DNA of 64,000 nucleotides from Antitrichia curtipendula. Its lineage: Eukaryota; Streptophyta; Bryopsida; Hypnales; Leucodontaceae. Below, piece by piece: positions 24,561-37,399 of the stretch. Every line of letters starts with the position of its first letter. Position 1 is the first letter of the stretch. The stretch spans positions 21,038,981-21,102,980 of the forward strand of contig OX579640.1 of the NCBI GenBank assembly GCA_951230915.1, read 5' to 3'. Below the pieces are notes generated by a model, which saw nothing but the letters and a program-made list of their open reading frames with translations, searched no databases and was not told the DNA's origin. The translations under genes and the position numbers were made by a program.

Positions 24561-26240
24561 TGTGGCTACAATGCTTTAGAAGTGCTATTTTAGAGAATTG
24601 TATTTTTGTTTTATAAAAATTTGGTATCTTTGTGACCCACAAAATACATTTTGGTGCCAACAAGTATTCATTTGGAGTTAAATAATTGAAACAATTACTT
24701 TCTATTAGATGATATTTTTTAATATTATTTTTAGTATTAGATGAAAGTTTGTTTTTCTTGAAAACAATGTTTATATCTATGAAACATATGGAAGATGTTG
24801 ACTACCCCAAAGTCTTGAAAGATGTAAGGATGATGCCAAAATTTTCATCATTATCAATGACTTTTAACCTCAACCTTGCTAACTAAGCTAACATTGATTA
24901 ATTCTTTCCATGGCCTTTGGTGTATTTTGATGAATACAGATGATTTATTTTAGAAACGTAAAAAGGTATTTAAAAGTTAAAAAAACTGAGATGAATGTAG
25001 AAAGTAAGCCTATATAAGCCTTTATAGTTTGAGGTGGGTCAGATTTATCTAAATTCAAGCATATCCAAGTATCCAACTGTGTCAAAGTCAGACGTCTAAG
25101 TTCATCCATTTTATCTAAAATCTTATTAATCCAGCATATGCATTGCAACTTAAACAAATGCCAAAGACCATGACAAAATTGCCCAAACTTCTTGAATCTC
25201 ATCCTACTCCATTAACAGTCTATCTAAAATCAAGAAACATATAATAAGTAGTTAGCTACATGATATAAACAATACTTTGCAACAATATATTTATAGTTTA
25301 AAATGAAACAAAATATCAATACATATTGAATGTGGGATCATTTCTAAAATATTTTTGTGCCTATTTCTAACAAATGCTAACAAAGATGTTGGAAAAGAGA
25401 GTCCAATGGACAAATTTAAAGTAATTTATTATATTTAAAGTGATATGTTGCCTCAATGCAAGAGTTGATCTTTACATTTATGTTTCTATAGAAAACTTTC
25501 ATGAGCTTAAACATATTTTTGAAAGCAACTTGTTGAGTTGTTGAAGTAGCAAAGTAGTTCATCATTACTACCTCAATCCCACTAAAAACCTCCAATGAAA
25601 TTGGTTTAGGGTTTGTACCACTAAACCACTCCATATATTGATTTTGATCATTGAGCAAGAAAACTAGAATTCAAATCATGTGTGTATCTACTCCACCCTC
25701 TGTTTCACATGGCTTTAACAATCAACAATCAAAATTGGTAAATGAAACCTTTTTAGTGGTACAATTTCTAAACCCAATTTGGAGGTTCTTAGTGGGACTA
25801 AGGGAATATATCCGCTAACTCTAACTTTTTGTGAATGGTGAATATAGAGGTTGTCTATTTTATACCTCATATTTATAATTGTTTTTCTATTTTAGATAAA
25901 AAGAGACACTACTTTATTCTTGTCTTTTATGGTTTTGTCCATTTTGTGCTTAAATATTTTTTTATTGCATTAAATAGATGTGATTCATAGTTAGAGCACC
26001 TTCTTTATCAAGAAACAAATATACCAATATATCATGACAAAAAAAAATTGTGTGTATAAAATCACATTCAATAATTGCAATAGTTAGTTTTGTTTTTTAA
26101 TCTAAAAAACCATCCAACACGGGTTTAGGGTTCATTGTGACATTTCTCGGAATTTTTCATTTACATTCATTGTTTGCATTGAAAAATTGATTGCCACATA
26201 GACCATTAGAAGACTAGGTTCAAGTTTTTATTTTAGATAT
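23000..26240. other. A+T-rich interior of the 8.9-kb element, no gene seen
   Basis: Apart from the diverged palindromic units above I see no conserved protein segment, RNA gene or element border. Short open frames here have low-complexity translations and no splice context. Confidence 0.6.
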
Positions 26241-26444
26241 TATGAAATATCTTATTTTTCACGGTCTTAGGGCATTAGCAATCCACGGTCATAGGTACAA
26301 TTTATTAGAAAAATCTCAAAATATTTTCAAATTTGTCCAAAAAATTGGTCACCTTTTAGTTGCAAAAATAATTCTCAACAAATATTTAGTTTCCCGCTCT
26401 ACGCTCTATGCTCCACGCTTCACGCTCGCATACTAGCTTCGTTG

Positions 26445-26454
26445 CTTCGGGAAT
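26445..26454. repeat. right target-site duplication of the 8.9-kb MULE-family element
   Basis: Perfect 10-bp copy of 17527-17536. Removing the element and one duplication restores the LINE frame without a shift. Confidence 0.88.
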
Positions 26455-28568
26455 CCTTGGATCAAGGACGAGCAAGGGATACCTCTGGGCCTGGTGAAAG
26501 GCAACGCATTCGCCAACTGGGCGGCCAAGGGTCTCCACTGTATTCATCATATCTGGAATATAGACAACAACGACTAGCGGCCAGCTATGGAACTCTTACG
26601 AACAACAAAGTCGTGGAAGACGAACGAACACCGCTCCGAACTAATCGCCAGCATCCCGAAGAGGCCAGATCAAGCACTGCAGACGGGCGAAGGGCAATGG
26701 ATCACTCTCCAAGACGAAGGCATACCAACGGATGTCTATCACATCACAACAGAACAAGGAAGAAGAGGATCGGCTGACGAATACAGACCTGAAGCCCTCA
26801 CAAGGGTTTTGATCAAGCATGGAGAGGTGACAATCCCGCAAGGAAGACAACACGCAATACGAATTCAGCACAAGCACAAGAACCAGGTACAAGGATACAA
26901 CTCCAAACGCCCCATTCCTCCAAACTCAACACTCCAATTACACCATCCTTGCAGAGTTTCGGATCTTACTTGGGATCTAGGAGAGTGGAAATGGGCTCAA
27001 GACGGACACTTCCTAGCATCACACCTATTCAGCTACAGTACGAAACAGGGCTACCGGGCCGGGACTAAACACACGATCCGACCTACCAAGTATGAGGACA
27101 AGCTCAGGCAGCGGGGAAACACATTTCAGGAGCGCAAGCACATCTACAAGAGAATATGGCACGCGTGGCTTCCCAGGAGAGTCAACACTTTCTTATGGCT
27201 TCTACACAATGATGGCCTCCCCCTAGGAAGTTGGCTCTCTCGAATGGATATTGACGGATCCTGTAAATTGTGCGCCATCGCCCCTATTGAAACCGCAAGG
27301 CATGCTTTTGTTGATTGTATCCAAGTCAATAGAGCTTGGGAACAATTCAACAACCTGCGGCAGATCTACAGTCTACCCGAACTGCAGCTTACCTCGGAGG
27401 ACATCATAGAAGGCGCCATACTTACCCGAACGGAACTTATCGCCAGAAAATTTAGCAACTCATGCTTAGTTACTCAAGAAACACCTTGGGATCTGCTACG
27501 TTGCCTCATCCTCCGTAACATCTAGTGCCAACGCTGCAAAACGGTTATGAAGAACGAAGACTTTCACCTTGGCACCGCCCTTCACAGCTCTTGGCGGACA
27601 GTAATCCAAATTGGAGTGGCGTCTTGGCGGAATATCTGGAAAACCCCCCAAGTAGCAGCCCAACGCACAGCAGTTTTTCACGCGACCTGGACATCTAACC
27701 CCGCCTTCTGTTCCATGGCCAACTCACCGACATGGAACTTCCTCCCTAGCGCAGTTTTCCTCCCACAGGACCTGGCGACGCGACCAAGTGCAGCGACCCC
27801 CCGCCAAAGGATCCCCGTCATCCACCCACACTATTCCCCACTCAGATCAAATGGAGGGGTAACCGGCGACTCCCACGACGACAGCCCCACAAGCTCCCAG
27901 CAAGGCAACTCGGTAGCAGTAGGTGACGACCAGCCATGACAACGAAGGAACCTCAATGACGGGAGCGGCGACGTAACTGAGTTAGCGCCCCCCCATCAAG
28001 ACTGGCTGGCGATCAGCCCCGACATCAGCCCCGACACTCGCAACCCCAACCCTACGACCCCGAGCCCGACCAATGACGGCCACCTCAACGACCAGGAAAG
28101 GAGACAAGCCGCTTCGGAGCAAGCGGGCATCATTTTAGAACAGATTCTTAGGGATCTCCAACTTGATGTGCAGGCCCCCAACCCTGACACCGAAGTCTCT
28201 CAGCCCCCTCTTTCCAACTCTACCGTTGATGCAAGTGGCAGTGGTATTGTCGATATTGTTGATTCCGAGTTAGTTAACGTCTTTGCCTCGTTTTATAGGG
28301 ACCTGCTCAGCGAGTAGCTCCCAGTGGGCTTCACTGGTTCAACCCTGACCTGTGCTGGTCTCTAGTTCTCTCGGTTCTCTCTTTTCATCCCCTGCTCTCA
28401 GGTTGTTCCCATTATTTTTCTTCCCTGCCTTCGAGCGTCTCCTTTACTGTCCTTTTTGCACCCCCGCCTTTGGGCGTTGGCTCCCCCTTCCTCGCTCTCC
28501 TGCCTTCGGGTGTGTAACCGCCTTCGGGTGTTTTTATGAAGTAAAGGTCCACCCTTGAATGGGTTTTC
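26455..28568 (+). pseudogene. LINE, zf-RVT and C-terminal part
   Basis: Continuation of the LINE after the 8.9-kb insertion. PLFGN (left part) joins PWIKDEQGIPLG here in frame. The zf-RVT domain at about 27110-27360 shows IWHAWLPRRVNTFLWLLHND, SWLSRMDIDGSCKLC and ETARHAFVDC. In-frame stops at 26575-26577 (TAG), 27523-27525 (TAG) and 27937-27939 (TGA) fit G-to-A change of Trp codons. The frame ends at about 28318, followed by a 250-bp C+T-rich 3' untranslated part. No poly(A) tail is seen before the target duplication. Confidence 0.85.
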
Positions 28569-28585
28569 TCAACTTTGGTTTCTAA
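28569..28585. repeat. right target-site duplication of the LINE
   Basis: Exact second copy of TCAACTTTGGTTTCTAA (15975-15991). It fixes the LINE 3' end at about 28568 and shows that sequence before 15975 and after 28585 was once adjacent. Confidence 0.8.
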
Positions 28586-30455
28586 ACCAGAGTCCAAATT
28601 TTATCTACAACCGTTTTCACATTGCACAACGCCATTCGCATTCACACTGCACAACGTGATCAGGGTTTGATTGGAATGGGGATGTGGGGTCCAACTGGGC
28701 GGACCTAGCATGCAGTGGACGTAACTGAGTTGTTTTAGCTTTCTTTCTAGTGCTGACGGTGTGGTAGCGGGGAATGTGGTAGTTGTGTGGTTAAGCTGTA
28801 TTTATGCTTAGGGTGCGCCTTTGGCGATTACTATAGTGAGAGTTGAAGCATTGCCAAGGGATGCACGTGATCGTGACGATCGTGCGGGATGAGACGAGGA
28901 TCTTTGAGGCATTTGGGGAGATGGCATCACGGATTGGGCGTCTCTCGAGGTGGTGGTCAGTTAGTTGCAATCAAGCAAGCGGTGGAAGAGGTAGTGTGGA
29001 CGCAGGCGCTACCTTGGTGTGCTCCTTGCTTTTAATGATTCTGTGCTATTGTTTCGTAGGGTTGTGTGATCAAACCCTAAATAAGATTGACTTCAAGAAA
29101 AATAGAATGCCAAATTTATTACTAAAATTTCTGGTACGATGAGGGGCACGGGCTAAATTCGGTGGAGTAATAGTTTCCGTGTGTGGATTTTTTAGGTCAC
29201 AGACCTCTTCTATTCGCTAGTCACGAGCACCCTGAAGCTCAAGGAGTCGCAAGTGCACCTGGACAAGCTTACAAGCTTATTTATTTACGAGCTTCTCAGT
29301 TTCAGTGAAGGCAATCAATCACATCATACTAATTGATTTCCCCCGATGGCTACTCAAACGGACTGGCTTGTGGTGGTGGAGTAAACTGCATGGAGCAAGG
29401 ATGTAAGCATACATTGTTTCTTTTTGTAATCTTGATGCAGGCCTGTGTCGCTGTTGTGGCAATTTGTGGTTGATAAAAATGAACCAAGTTAAAACTGAGA
29501 ATGCTGGAGTTTTGACCATGGAACTTAACTATGTGCAAAATGTAGCATTGAGTTTGCAGACATAGTAGAGTTTCAGTTTTTGGTTTATTTTGTGAGTGGT
29601 TTGAAATCTCAAGACATGCAATCAGACGGCTCAAACTTGTGCACTTCGAGATTGTGATAGAAATGAGATTTAAAATTTACAATTCTCTCTAACTGACTTT
29701 GGTAGTGGATGCAAAGAGATAGAGATAACATTTTACTTGCTTTGTTTTGACAATGGTAAAGGTTCTTCCCAAAGGCTTTTCAAAAGCTGCAATAGTTGGG
29801 ATGCGCAACAGCAACATTGTATTTTTTCTGGTACAATTGCAGAAAGTGGAGCGTAGTGCCTCAAAAAGCTTTGGTAAGCCTCCAGTAATGAAACCTCTAG
29901 GAATATTCATGGGCACTTGGAACCTTTAACATGTTGCTTACCTTGAAATCTAAATCCATACTAGGACTTTCTAGTTTTCAGAGCTTTGTTCGGATGAATG
30001 TCCTAGTGCAATTCATAGCACCGAATGAATATAACAAACTTGATGTTGAGCTCTATAATTAAAATAGTAACATAAGCATCTTGCTAGTTACAACAACCAT
30101 TGGATCATGGGGAAGGCCTTGCGATGAACCATGGGGATGTCTCTCTGGTTCATGAATTACGTTGTGCTTACATATCTTGCCTTCTTCATGATCAATCTTC
30201 TTCACAATTTCTTACAACGACTTTTATTTTTACTATTTCAAAACGATTTCAAGTATTTTATAGACGAAGGTTTAAACACTTGTCTGCGGTGCATGTGGTT
30301 GAGAGAGCCTGGTAATGATGCCCCAGGTCCAAAGCTGTCTGGAGTGAAAGAGTTGACTTTTGAGGAAGTTCAACTTCGGCATAATGAATAGAATTTCAAA
30401 TTTATTACTAAAGTTGATAGTGGGCGCACAGGGTAACACGGAATTCAGTGGGGTA
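28586..30455. other. former 5' flank of the reductase gene, no gene recognised
   Basis: This lies beyond the LINE 3' duplication and would have followed 15975 before LINE insertion. Base composition is higher in G+C than the repeats around it. Short possible coding stretches exist at 28843-29142 (plus), 29195-29300 (plus, VTDLFYSLVTSTLKLKESQV after a TTTTTTAG acceptor-like site) and 29690-29916 (minus), but none extends into a gene model or matches a family I know. They may be exon remnants. Confidence 0.5.
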
Positions 30456-30744
30456 CTAAGGTAGGAGGTTAATAAATGGACCATCTTTTTTCAGTAAATC
30501 TTTTTTGGAAGACATGTGGAATTCACATCTAACCCAAATTGTTTCATATTTTTTTTGAAGTTTTGTGGAACTAGTTATAAAATTTTGAAGTTGAAATGGT
30601 ATAGGGTTTTAAAATGGCTCACCTCCTAAAATGTACATAGTCTGTATATTGCTGAAGGCTATGAAAAAGCAACATGTACAAACAATGTATATTTAAGGAG
30701 GTGGTCCATTTTAGAGTCTACCATTTCAGGACCTCCTACCTTAG
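30456..30744. mobile_element. MITE-like element, about 289 bp, ends CTAAGGTAGGAGGT
   Basis: CTAAGGTAGGAGGT at 30456 and its exact complement ACCTCCTACCTTAG ending at 30744 form terminal inverted repeats, extended imperfectly by AAATGGACCA / TGGTCCATTTTAG. A second inner inverted pair surrounds CACCTCCTAAAATGTACATA and AAGGAGGTGGTCC. Target duplication is unclear (TA or three bases). No coding sequence. Confidence 0.7.
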
Positions 30745-31396
30745 TTTTCATGTGTGGTTTAGGGTTTAGTGTTTAGAGAGGGGGAGTTGTATGCCTTTAG
30801 TTTTACCTCAAGGATAGTAGAATCATATTTTTTTGTTAAATAGAGAGGTTTTAGAATCTAAGTTGTCAGATTTTAAATTGTGCAAGGATTTTATACTAGA
30901 TTTATCGTTTTGATTTCAAGCAAAGGTCAAAGGTCAAATTCAACAAGGAGCTTTTCTTCACATACCTTCTCCTACCTATAATTTTCAGTGTTGAATATGC
31001 TCAACTTTATCGGTTTGAATATTTTGAATATTGTTGGTGATGCAAATTGTATGGATTGTATTTGTTCCAGTTGTTTTTGTATTGTGGTGACACAACTTTG
31101 TTTGGTTTCAGATTCTCGATCAAGGAGAAGTAATTTTCTTAAAACCTCATAGCTATCATGTTGTTTGGAGTAGTTAGAGTATTTATTTCTTTTGCAATTA
31201 TTTCAATAGGTATGAAGGCTAATTTTTAGAAGAGATTAGTTTTTATGAAAGGATGGAACATTCTATTCAAATTTTGTCTTTTGCATTAATGATATAGCTC
31301 ATAAGAAAAACAAAAAATGGTAGAGCTCAGCTTATGTTTGAATTTTAAATCAACAATTTATTTTATCAATCTAACATTTTTCTATTGTTTTGCAGG

Positions 31397-31449
31397 TATA
31401 TTTGTATATTTGTATATTTGTATATTTGTACATTTGTATATTTGTACTT
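31397..31449. repeat. tandem TATATTTG octamers
   Basis: About six copies of TATATTTG with one C variant (TACATTTG). Confidence 0.9.
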
Positions 31450-33111
31450 TTAGCGACTTTGTATAGGTTTGTACAATTTGCGGAAAAAATTGATACGCCA
31501 AAATAATTCATGTATATATATATTTTATACCAAAATTAGATGAAAAATTGAATGTTATGATCTTTGATATGGTACAAGTTACAATATAGTGTAGAACATT
31601 GTTTATTTGATTTAATGCATATTTACTACAATACATCAACAATGTGAAATTTGATTAATGGAATCAACCCTAAAACATTGAGGACATTTGGTTTTTGATG
31701 GATGATAAGGAATCCTTTTAGTAGGACAAAAGTGCAACTATTCATCTTTGAAATTTTGTTGTGAAAAAGAGAGTTTTTTTACATTAGTTTGATTTCCAAT
31801 AAATGCTTTTGGTTATTTTTTAAGCTGATGATATGAAAAGGGATGATTTTCATAATCATCCTTTCGTCCTTTAAGGATCAAATAAATATTTTTTGAATGA
31901 TTTATAATGGAGTAATTTCAAAGGAGAACCAATACATAGTGAGAATGAATTATTGGCAAATAGTGGGGTGATTTCTCTACAATTGAGTAGATATATAACT
32001 AGAAAAAAAAAATTAGTATTTAGAATAAAGAAAATGGAATAATATTTAATACTTTGATAGGGACTAAATTAATAATGAAATGTTGCAGATAGCTTTTAGA
32101 AATAGTCATTATGAACCAATTAAAATTTAAATGGTTCTTTATATCAACTAAAACAATGTAAAATAATGTTATATAGATTTGAATTTTTATTATAAAGACA
32201 ATAATTATAAATGAATCAATAGAAGAACAAAATCAAACTCAATGGAATTTAGAACAGAAAATTGATTTAATACCAAATTCAATTTTTTAGACAATTTAAA
32301 AATTAATCAATGTACATCTAATGTTTGATTCAAAATTATTATTAAAATGAATAATTGATATAATATAAATCATGAAATAAGCAAATCTAAAAGATACATT
32401 AGTCAATTGAAATTAATGAAAAAATAGCAAATTTAATAAGAACTCTATATTTATGTAATATAATAATTTATATCTTTATACAAATTTTATAATAGAAGAA
32501 ATATTATATAATTTTTATATAAGACTTTTAATATTGTTTATCAACAAATGATTAAATGTATCATTTTATTAAAAAATTAAAACAAAATAGATCAATACAA
32601 ACATTCTTCACACTTTTATTGAAAAGAATGAAAATGATTTGCTAATTCTAATAGTAAAACTACTATGTAATGTAGAAATTGGTCTTACACAAATTAGAAA
32701 AGATACAATATTTAGATTTTGAAATAATTTTAAATGATCTTTAAAATATTAGTTTAAAAATTAAAGCAAATCACTTTTTGGAACTTTTCTCAAATAGTAA
32801 ACTAACATGTAATGAAGTTAGAAAAAAATTTAAGTATATAAAAACGTAAATCATAAATAAATAAATAAATAAATAAATATTACATAATTTAATAGTATGA
32901 AAATAATTTTTATTACAGACAATGTTATACAAAATAAAATACAAACTAAAATAGTTGAAGAAACTAAACTTCAGATTAATTCAATAGCATAAAAATAAAT
33001 GATTTAAATATAAATAAGATAGTCAACATTACTTAGATTTTGAAATATTTAAAAATAGCAAGTAAAAATTTAAAAAAACATCTAATTTTACTAATAAATT
33101 AAAAAATACTT

Positions 33112-33112
33112 C

Positions 33113-33143
<31 letters not shown>

Positions 33144-33147
33144 AAAA
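33112..33147. repeat. homopolymer junction C22-A14
   Basis: A run of 22 C followed directly by 14 A in otherwise about 80% A+T sequence. Such runs are often mis-sized in assemblies. Confidence 0.85.
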
Positions 33148-35073
33148 TAGAGATTCTAAATTACTATGAACAACTACAAAAATATTCTATTCATTTCAAT
33201 AAACAAATAAATGATGTACCAACTAATATATATTATGTATTTCAAAGATTATTTAAAAATAAATTCTAGTATATTAGCTATTATACTTATATTGTAGCAA
33301 ACAATCAAATCTTTATTACAATGTAATTTTATCTTATTTGTGAATGAGACATTGAATGTTTGCAATTAGTATCTAAATTTAATTAAAAATAATAATATCC
33401 CATCATATTTTGTACATAATAATACACATAGAAATTTGAATACAACATCTCTAAAACAATTTATCATTTTAGAAAGAAGATTTATACAAGTTTATAAGTT
33501 ATATATTTATGGTCAATATAAAATGTATAGCAGTATTATAAATGTTCCAGCAATTATTGATAAAGCACCATAAAACCTTCATTGTTTACTTAAGAACAAT
33601 AGCACATAGGTTCTGGTAAAATATTGTTTAGTATATAAATCTTCTCTTATGTCTACAAAAGTATGCCTTAATATGATTAAGTTAGCACTGAAATATTTGT
33701 TGAATACTTCCTTGTGTAGAGAATTAAATCATGTTCAAATTCATCCTTTTATGGAATAGTTTTTTTGCCTTGCAAACAATAATTGAAAATGATATTTTTG
33801 AAGATAATATTGCAGACCAAGACAATTTTGAAAAAGAAAGAAAAGATGTTTTTATGGAAACAATGGTGCATAATTTTGTAAAACAACATAAAATTTTACA
33901 ATAATACATTGTTAAATTTTTTTCACTAATGATTGAGAAACTTATGATCAAGTAATGTAATTAGTTCTAATACTCGCCATCTAAAATAAATTCATTTTTT
34001 TCAATTTTTTTGCTATTTATTTTTGTCTAAATATTTTTGTTTAATTTTCCTTCTATCTACTATCAATAAACTTATGTTGTTGTTTACCTAGGACAGAGCC
34101 TCACGGTTATACCGTTCTTGTTTTATTTTAAAATTCTAAGTTCATGCCTTAGGAATTGTGCCGTGAGAGGGCTTTGAGCAACTAAGCTTTAGTTACTGTA
34201 GTGCACAAGTATCAAGTGGTTCTCGTTCATTTCAAAAGGAAAATTTCAAAATTCCTTCAAAATTTGATAACAAGCAAAATATTGTCATTTTTTGAATAAA
34301 ATTTATTGGAATGGATTTGAAATGAGGTTATCTTGATAAGGTGATTCTTTGAATTTTTTCTATTCTTTAAATCTATGACCTCATGTCCTCATTTTAGCAA
34401 ATTTAGTTTTGAACTAAAGTCAATGCAATTTTGATTTGGTCAACCGCTTGACACACTTCCACATTTGTAAAAATATGTATTCTAGTAACACCAAATCCAA
34501 CATAAGAATATTAGATAAGACAACAACTTGATAAGGTATCTCCACAAACTAGGATGACTTCCATCCAAGCAATAATGAGGGGAAAAAAATGATTTTCATT
34601 TTGTTTGTAGTCCAAAAATTGGATGTCGGAGCGCTCTAGGGTTAAGTCCTCGTTCAAGCTAGATTTCAATATTTCTTGAATTGTAAAAGGTGAATAAAAA
34701 ATAAAAAAGGTGAGATTTGGGATTCATTGTTTGAAGGTCAAAGTCCCATTTCCTAGTCCTAGCTTCTCTCTTGTAGGATATTTTATAGCAATTAAGAGCC
34801 CCCAAAAAGAATACAAAAAACTCTAAATCCCATTTTGGGGGGCAATTTCAGCATCAAGTCTGCATTGATCATATTTGAAGAAAAATTCAGACCTAGTGGG
34901 AAGCTTTATAAGGTAATTTTCTCTTCCTTTCATATTCAAAAAAATTGTTGGGACTTGGAAGGCCGAGTTGGGTTTTCATTTTGGATAAATCCAATTTGGT
35001 CTCCAAGCCCCACTTCCTTAGCACCAAAACTTCCAAAAAGTTTTGTTACGTACGCGTTTTGAAGTGCTAATCA

Positions 35074-35349
35074 CAATGACGCTAGCATGTGAACCTAGAA
35101 ATGCAAGCCTACGAGCTTTGAGACTAGGCGTAAGTAGATACTCTACAACTATCAAAGGTATTTATATCATATATACTTATAATATAAGTTCCCTATAACC
35201 ATGAAAGGTACTTATAACATAGACATCCTATAATTCTAAAAATCCTATAACCATGGAAGGTGCCTATATTATAGGTACTTATAACATAGAAACCTAGGTT
35301 CCTAGGCTCATGGACTCAAGATTCTAGGCTCACATACTGGCAACTGTAG
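35074..35349. mobile_element. MULE-type MITE, about 276 bp
   Basis: The left end CAATGACGCTAGCATGTGAA and the complement of the right end CTACAGTTGCCAGTATGTGA form terminal inverted repeats of about 40 bp. Flanks TGCTAATCA (35065-35073) and TGTTGATTA (35350-35358) look like a 9-bp target duplication with three transitions. The GCYAGTATGTGAGC core is shared with the MITE at 46294-46532 and with the ends of both large MULEs. The interior has repeated ACCATGRAAGGTRCYTATA units. Confidence 0.7.
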
Positions 35350-35579
35350 TGTTGATTACACTATTTCCCTGCATTCATGAATATATTCAAAGTTTTTTGG
35401 CTGCTACAAATTTTATGAGACATTGTTGCTAAGACAACCCATTATGCTTTAGTTATAATTGTAGACGATAGTACTTATGGGGTTCACATTGGGATCCATT
35501 TTCCATGGCAAAGTTGAAGGCTATTATAAAGCTTTAAATTTTATAGTTTGGCATGAAAAAAAACCAACTGTGAAAACAA

Positions 35580-36220
35580 TTTTGCACATTAGAAGAGAAC
35601 TGAGGCCCCAAAAGGGCCGCAAGTTATCTTGAGGTTCCCAACCTCGGGAACTCCATCAACTGAAAAATCAGCTATACACAGAGGCTGTTGACTTGGTCGG
35701 GACACTGCCACGTCAGAAAATATTAATTAATTATTTTTTAATATTTTTTTTCAAAAAAATAACAATTTTTTCATAATTTTTTTTTAAAATTTTAAAAATT
35801 TAAATTATTTTCTAATTATTTAAATATTCAGACAGCGCTGTGCAGCCTGTGCTGGGAACAGCACAGGGAACAGCCCTTACACAGCCCTTTGGTGGCTCAA
35901 ATTTGCTTCTAATGTACCAAATACTATCCATCTAGCATCATTCTTTTTAGTTTGCATCACTATCAAGGAAAGTAAGCACTTGTCTATCTCCATTGCATCA
36001 ATTTCAATATTTTAGATACTTTTCAATGGAGGTAAATAACTAAACATGTTGTTAATTGCATTCCATTAATTTAAACATTCTAGTTTCTTTCATGGCATCA
36101 CCTCTAGCATCATGTTGGGGGGCATGGCCCATCTCTTGGAACACCTAATTTTTTAACTTAATATTTTTTCATAGAAGATAGGCATGTATATACCCTCCAC
36201 ATAGACACTCATCATTTTTC
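35580..36220. other. intergenic, no gene; short hairpin present
   Basis: It has a local inverted repeat GGTTCCC-AACCTC-GGGAAC at 35633-35652 and a G+C-richer patch at 35830-35890 with repeated GGGAACAGC. No open reading frame of interest. Confidence 0.5.
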
Positions 36221-36224
36221 TTAA

Positions 36225-36500
36225 CCCCTAAAGAAATTTGGTGTTTTGGGGCCCAAAATTGCTTCAACGTATCCGAATCCAGAGCAAGGTTAAAATCTTC
36301 ATCTATATTTTTTTATCAACAAATCCAACTATAGGTTTTTGTATTTAACTTGTTAGAGTATACCTTCATAAAATTTTAGAATAAGAACTTTACTATCTAC
36401 AAGATCAAATTGCTTGAATTTAAAAAAGAAGCATTTTCAACTCTTCCCAAATGGTTAGGTTTCATCTTTCATATTTTTTACACACAAATGCGTAGATCCT
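36225..36500. repeat. dispersed repeat family, copy 1 (TTAACCCCTAAAG start)
   Basis: It begins at TTAA (36221-36224) followed by CCCCTAAAG and contains GGCCCAAAATTGCTTCAA, TTAACTTGTTAGAGTATACC and TGGTTAGGTTTCATCTTTC. The same order of segments occurs at 62515-62800 and, more diverged, at 58761-59040. The right end of this copy is not identified, so it may be truncated. Confidence 0.7.
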
Positions 36501-37399
36501 ACAACTTGTTATGCTCTATATTGTTGAACTACCCATTCCCAACCAAGGATTTATACCCAACTTGTAGGGTGCATCTATTTCCAACTAAGGCTGTAATAGA
36601 TTTTCAACCAAACTTGGAAAGCTTTTTTTTTTTATCTTTTCAAAGTTGGGACTAATAAGATCACAATACATGTTTCAAAGTAGTGAGCAAAAAAGTAGGA
36701 AGTAGTGGACATAAAAGTAGTTCTTGAATGATTAGAATTGGAAGAGTGTATATGTTGGGTATTGGCTTAGGCCAACTTTTGGCTTCCAAAACTCATAATA
36801 ATTTGAATTCAAGGCATAAAATTACCTAAAAGTTTGCAATCCCTATGATTTCTATCTTCCTACATGCCAGAAAATTTACATTGCCTTATATTGCTCTAGA
36901 ACATGCGCGAAATTGGTTATAGTAGCCGACCCATTTCCAACCACCATCCTATTTTCAATCTATAGGTTGTTCTCTTTCCATGAAGTCGTCACGCAATTTG
37001 AAGAATAACTGTGGCACATTATGATTGGCTACATGGATATCAATATTGCAACCAATCCTTGGCCGATTTTGCAATTAGCCTATGGTTAGAAATAGAAAGG
37101 TCTATATCACCATTATAGGTGGAAGAGAATCTTCCACTAAAAAATTCATAGTAATTACGTTTTATGTAATAAAATTTTGAAAAAATATGCAATCCTTCCA
37201 AAACTCTATTCTATACATGGAAAAAATTCTACACTCAAAAAACCTATGCTTCAAATATGTGTAATTGTTCAAGTGGTTGTCTGTCGATGGATCTACCATG
37301 ATATGTTGAAGAAACCAAAACAACGTACAATACCTTTTAATTACTATGGACAGAGTACTTAGTACTAGTCAACTCTAAAATTCCAACAATACTTTCATT

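Larger units (their letters stand above)
17537..26444. mobile_element. 8.9-kb non-coding MULE-family element inserted in the LINE
   Basis: Left end GGGGAATGCTGTCGCATGAG and the complement of the right end CAACGAAGCTAGTATGCGAG align as imperfect terminal inverted repeats over about 35 bp (shared GCTNGTNTGCGAGCGT-like core). Just inside are the same subterminal motifs as in the 12.8-kb element, in inverted orientation: GACCTATGACCGCG (17620s) and CCACGGTCATAGGTAC (26280s). The right end has the same degenerate GCTCTAC heptamers (26396-26435). No transposase remains. The interior is very A+T-rich and holds a Stowaway-like MITE, a TTAA element, an inverted repeat and a hairpin, listed separately. 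Confidence 0.78.
30745..35073. other. very A+T-rich stretch without genes
   Basis: I find no conserved protein segment or RNA gene. It contains an octamer repeat (31397-31449), an AAAT/AAATA run (32857-32880), a C22-A14 homopolymer junction (33112-33147), and a 140-bp stretch (31650-31790) that is an inverted copy of the repeat at 48120-48380. A short inverted pair CCTCACGG / CCGTGAGAGG lies at 34097-34181. Confidence 0.6.

Noticed and set aside
17561..26480. GAGCAGGGAT / GAGCAAGGGAT as the target duplication of the 8.9-kb element
   Set aside because: It needs an indel and gives no inverted repeats at the ends. CTTCGGGAAT (17527-17536, 26445-26454) is perfect, exposes inverted repeats and restores the LINE frame.
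28843..29142. A 99-residue protein with a hydrophobic C-terminus
   Set aside because: No family match, unremarkable start context, and other frames look equally plausible in part; only noted as possible exon remnants.
34092..34181. tRNA-like or small hairpin gene
   Set aside because: Only a short CCTCACGG/CCGTGAGAGG pairing is seen; no T-loop or cloverleaf can be drawn.
35633..35652. A seventh copy of the G+C hairpin found in the MULE
   Set aside because: The stem is short (GGTTCCC/GGGAAC) and the surrounding sequence is unrelated, so similarity may be chance.
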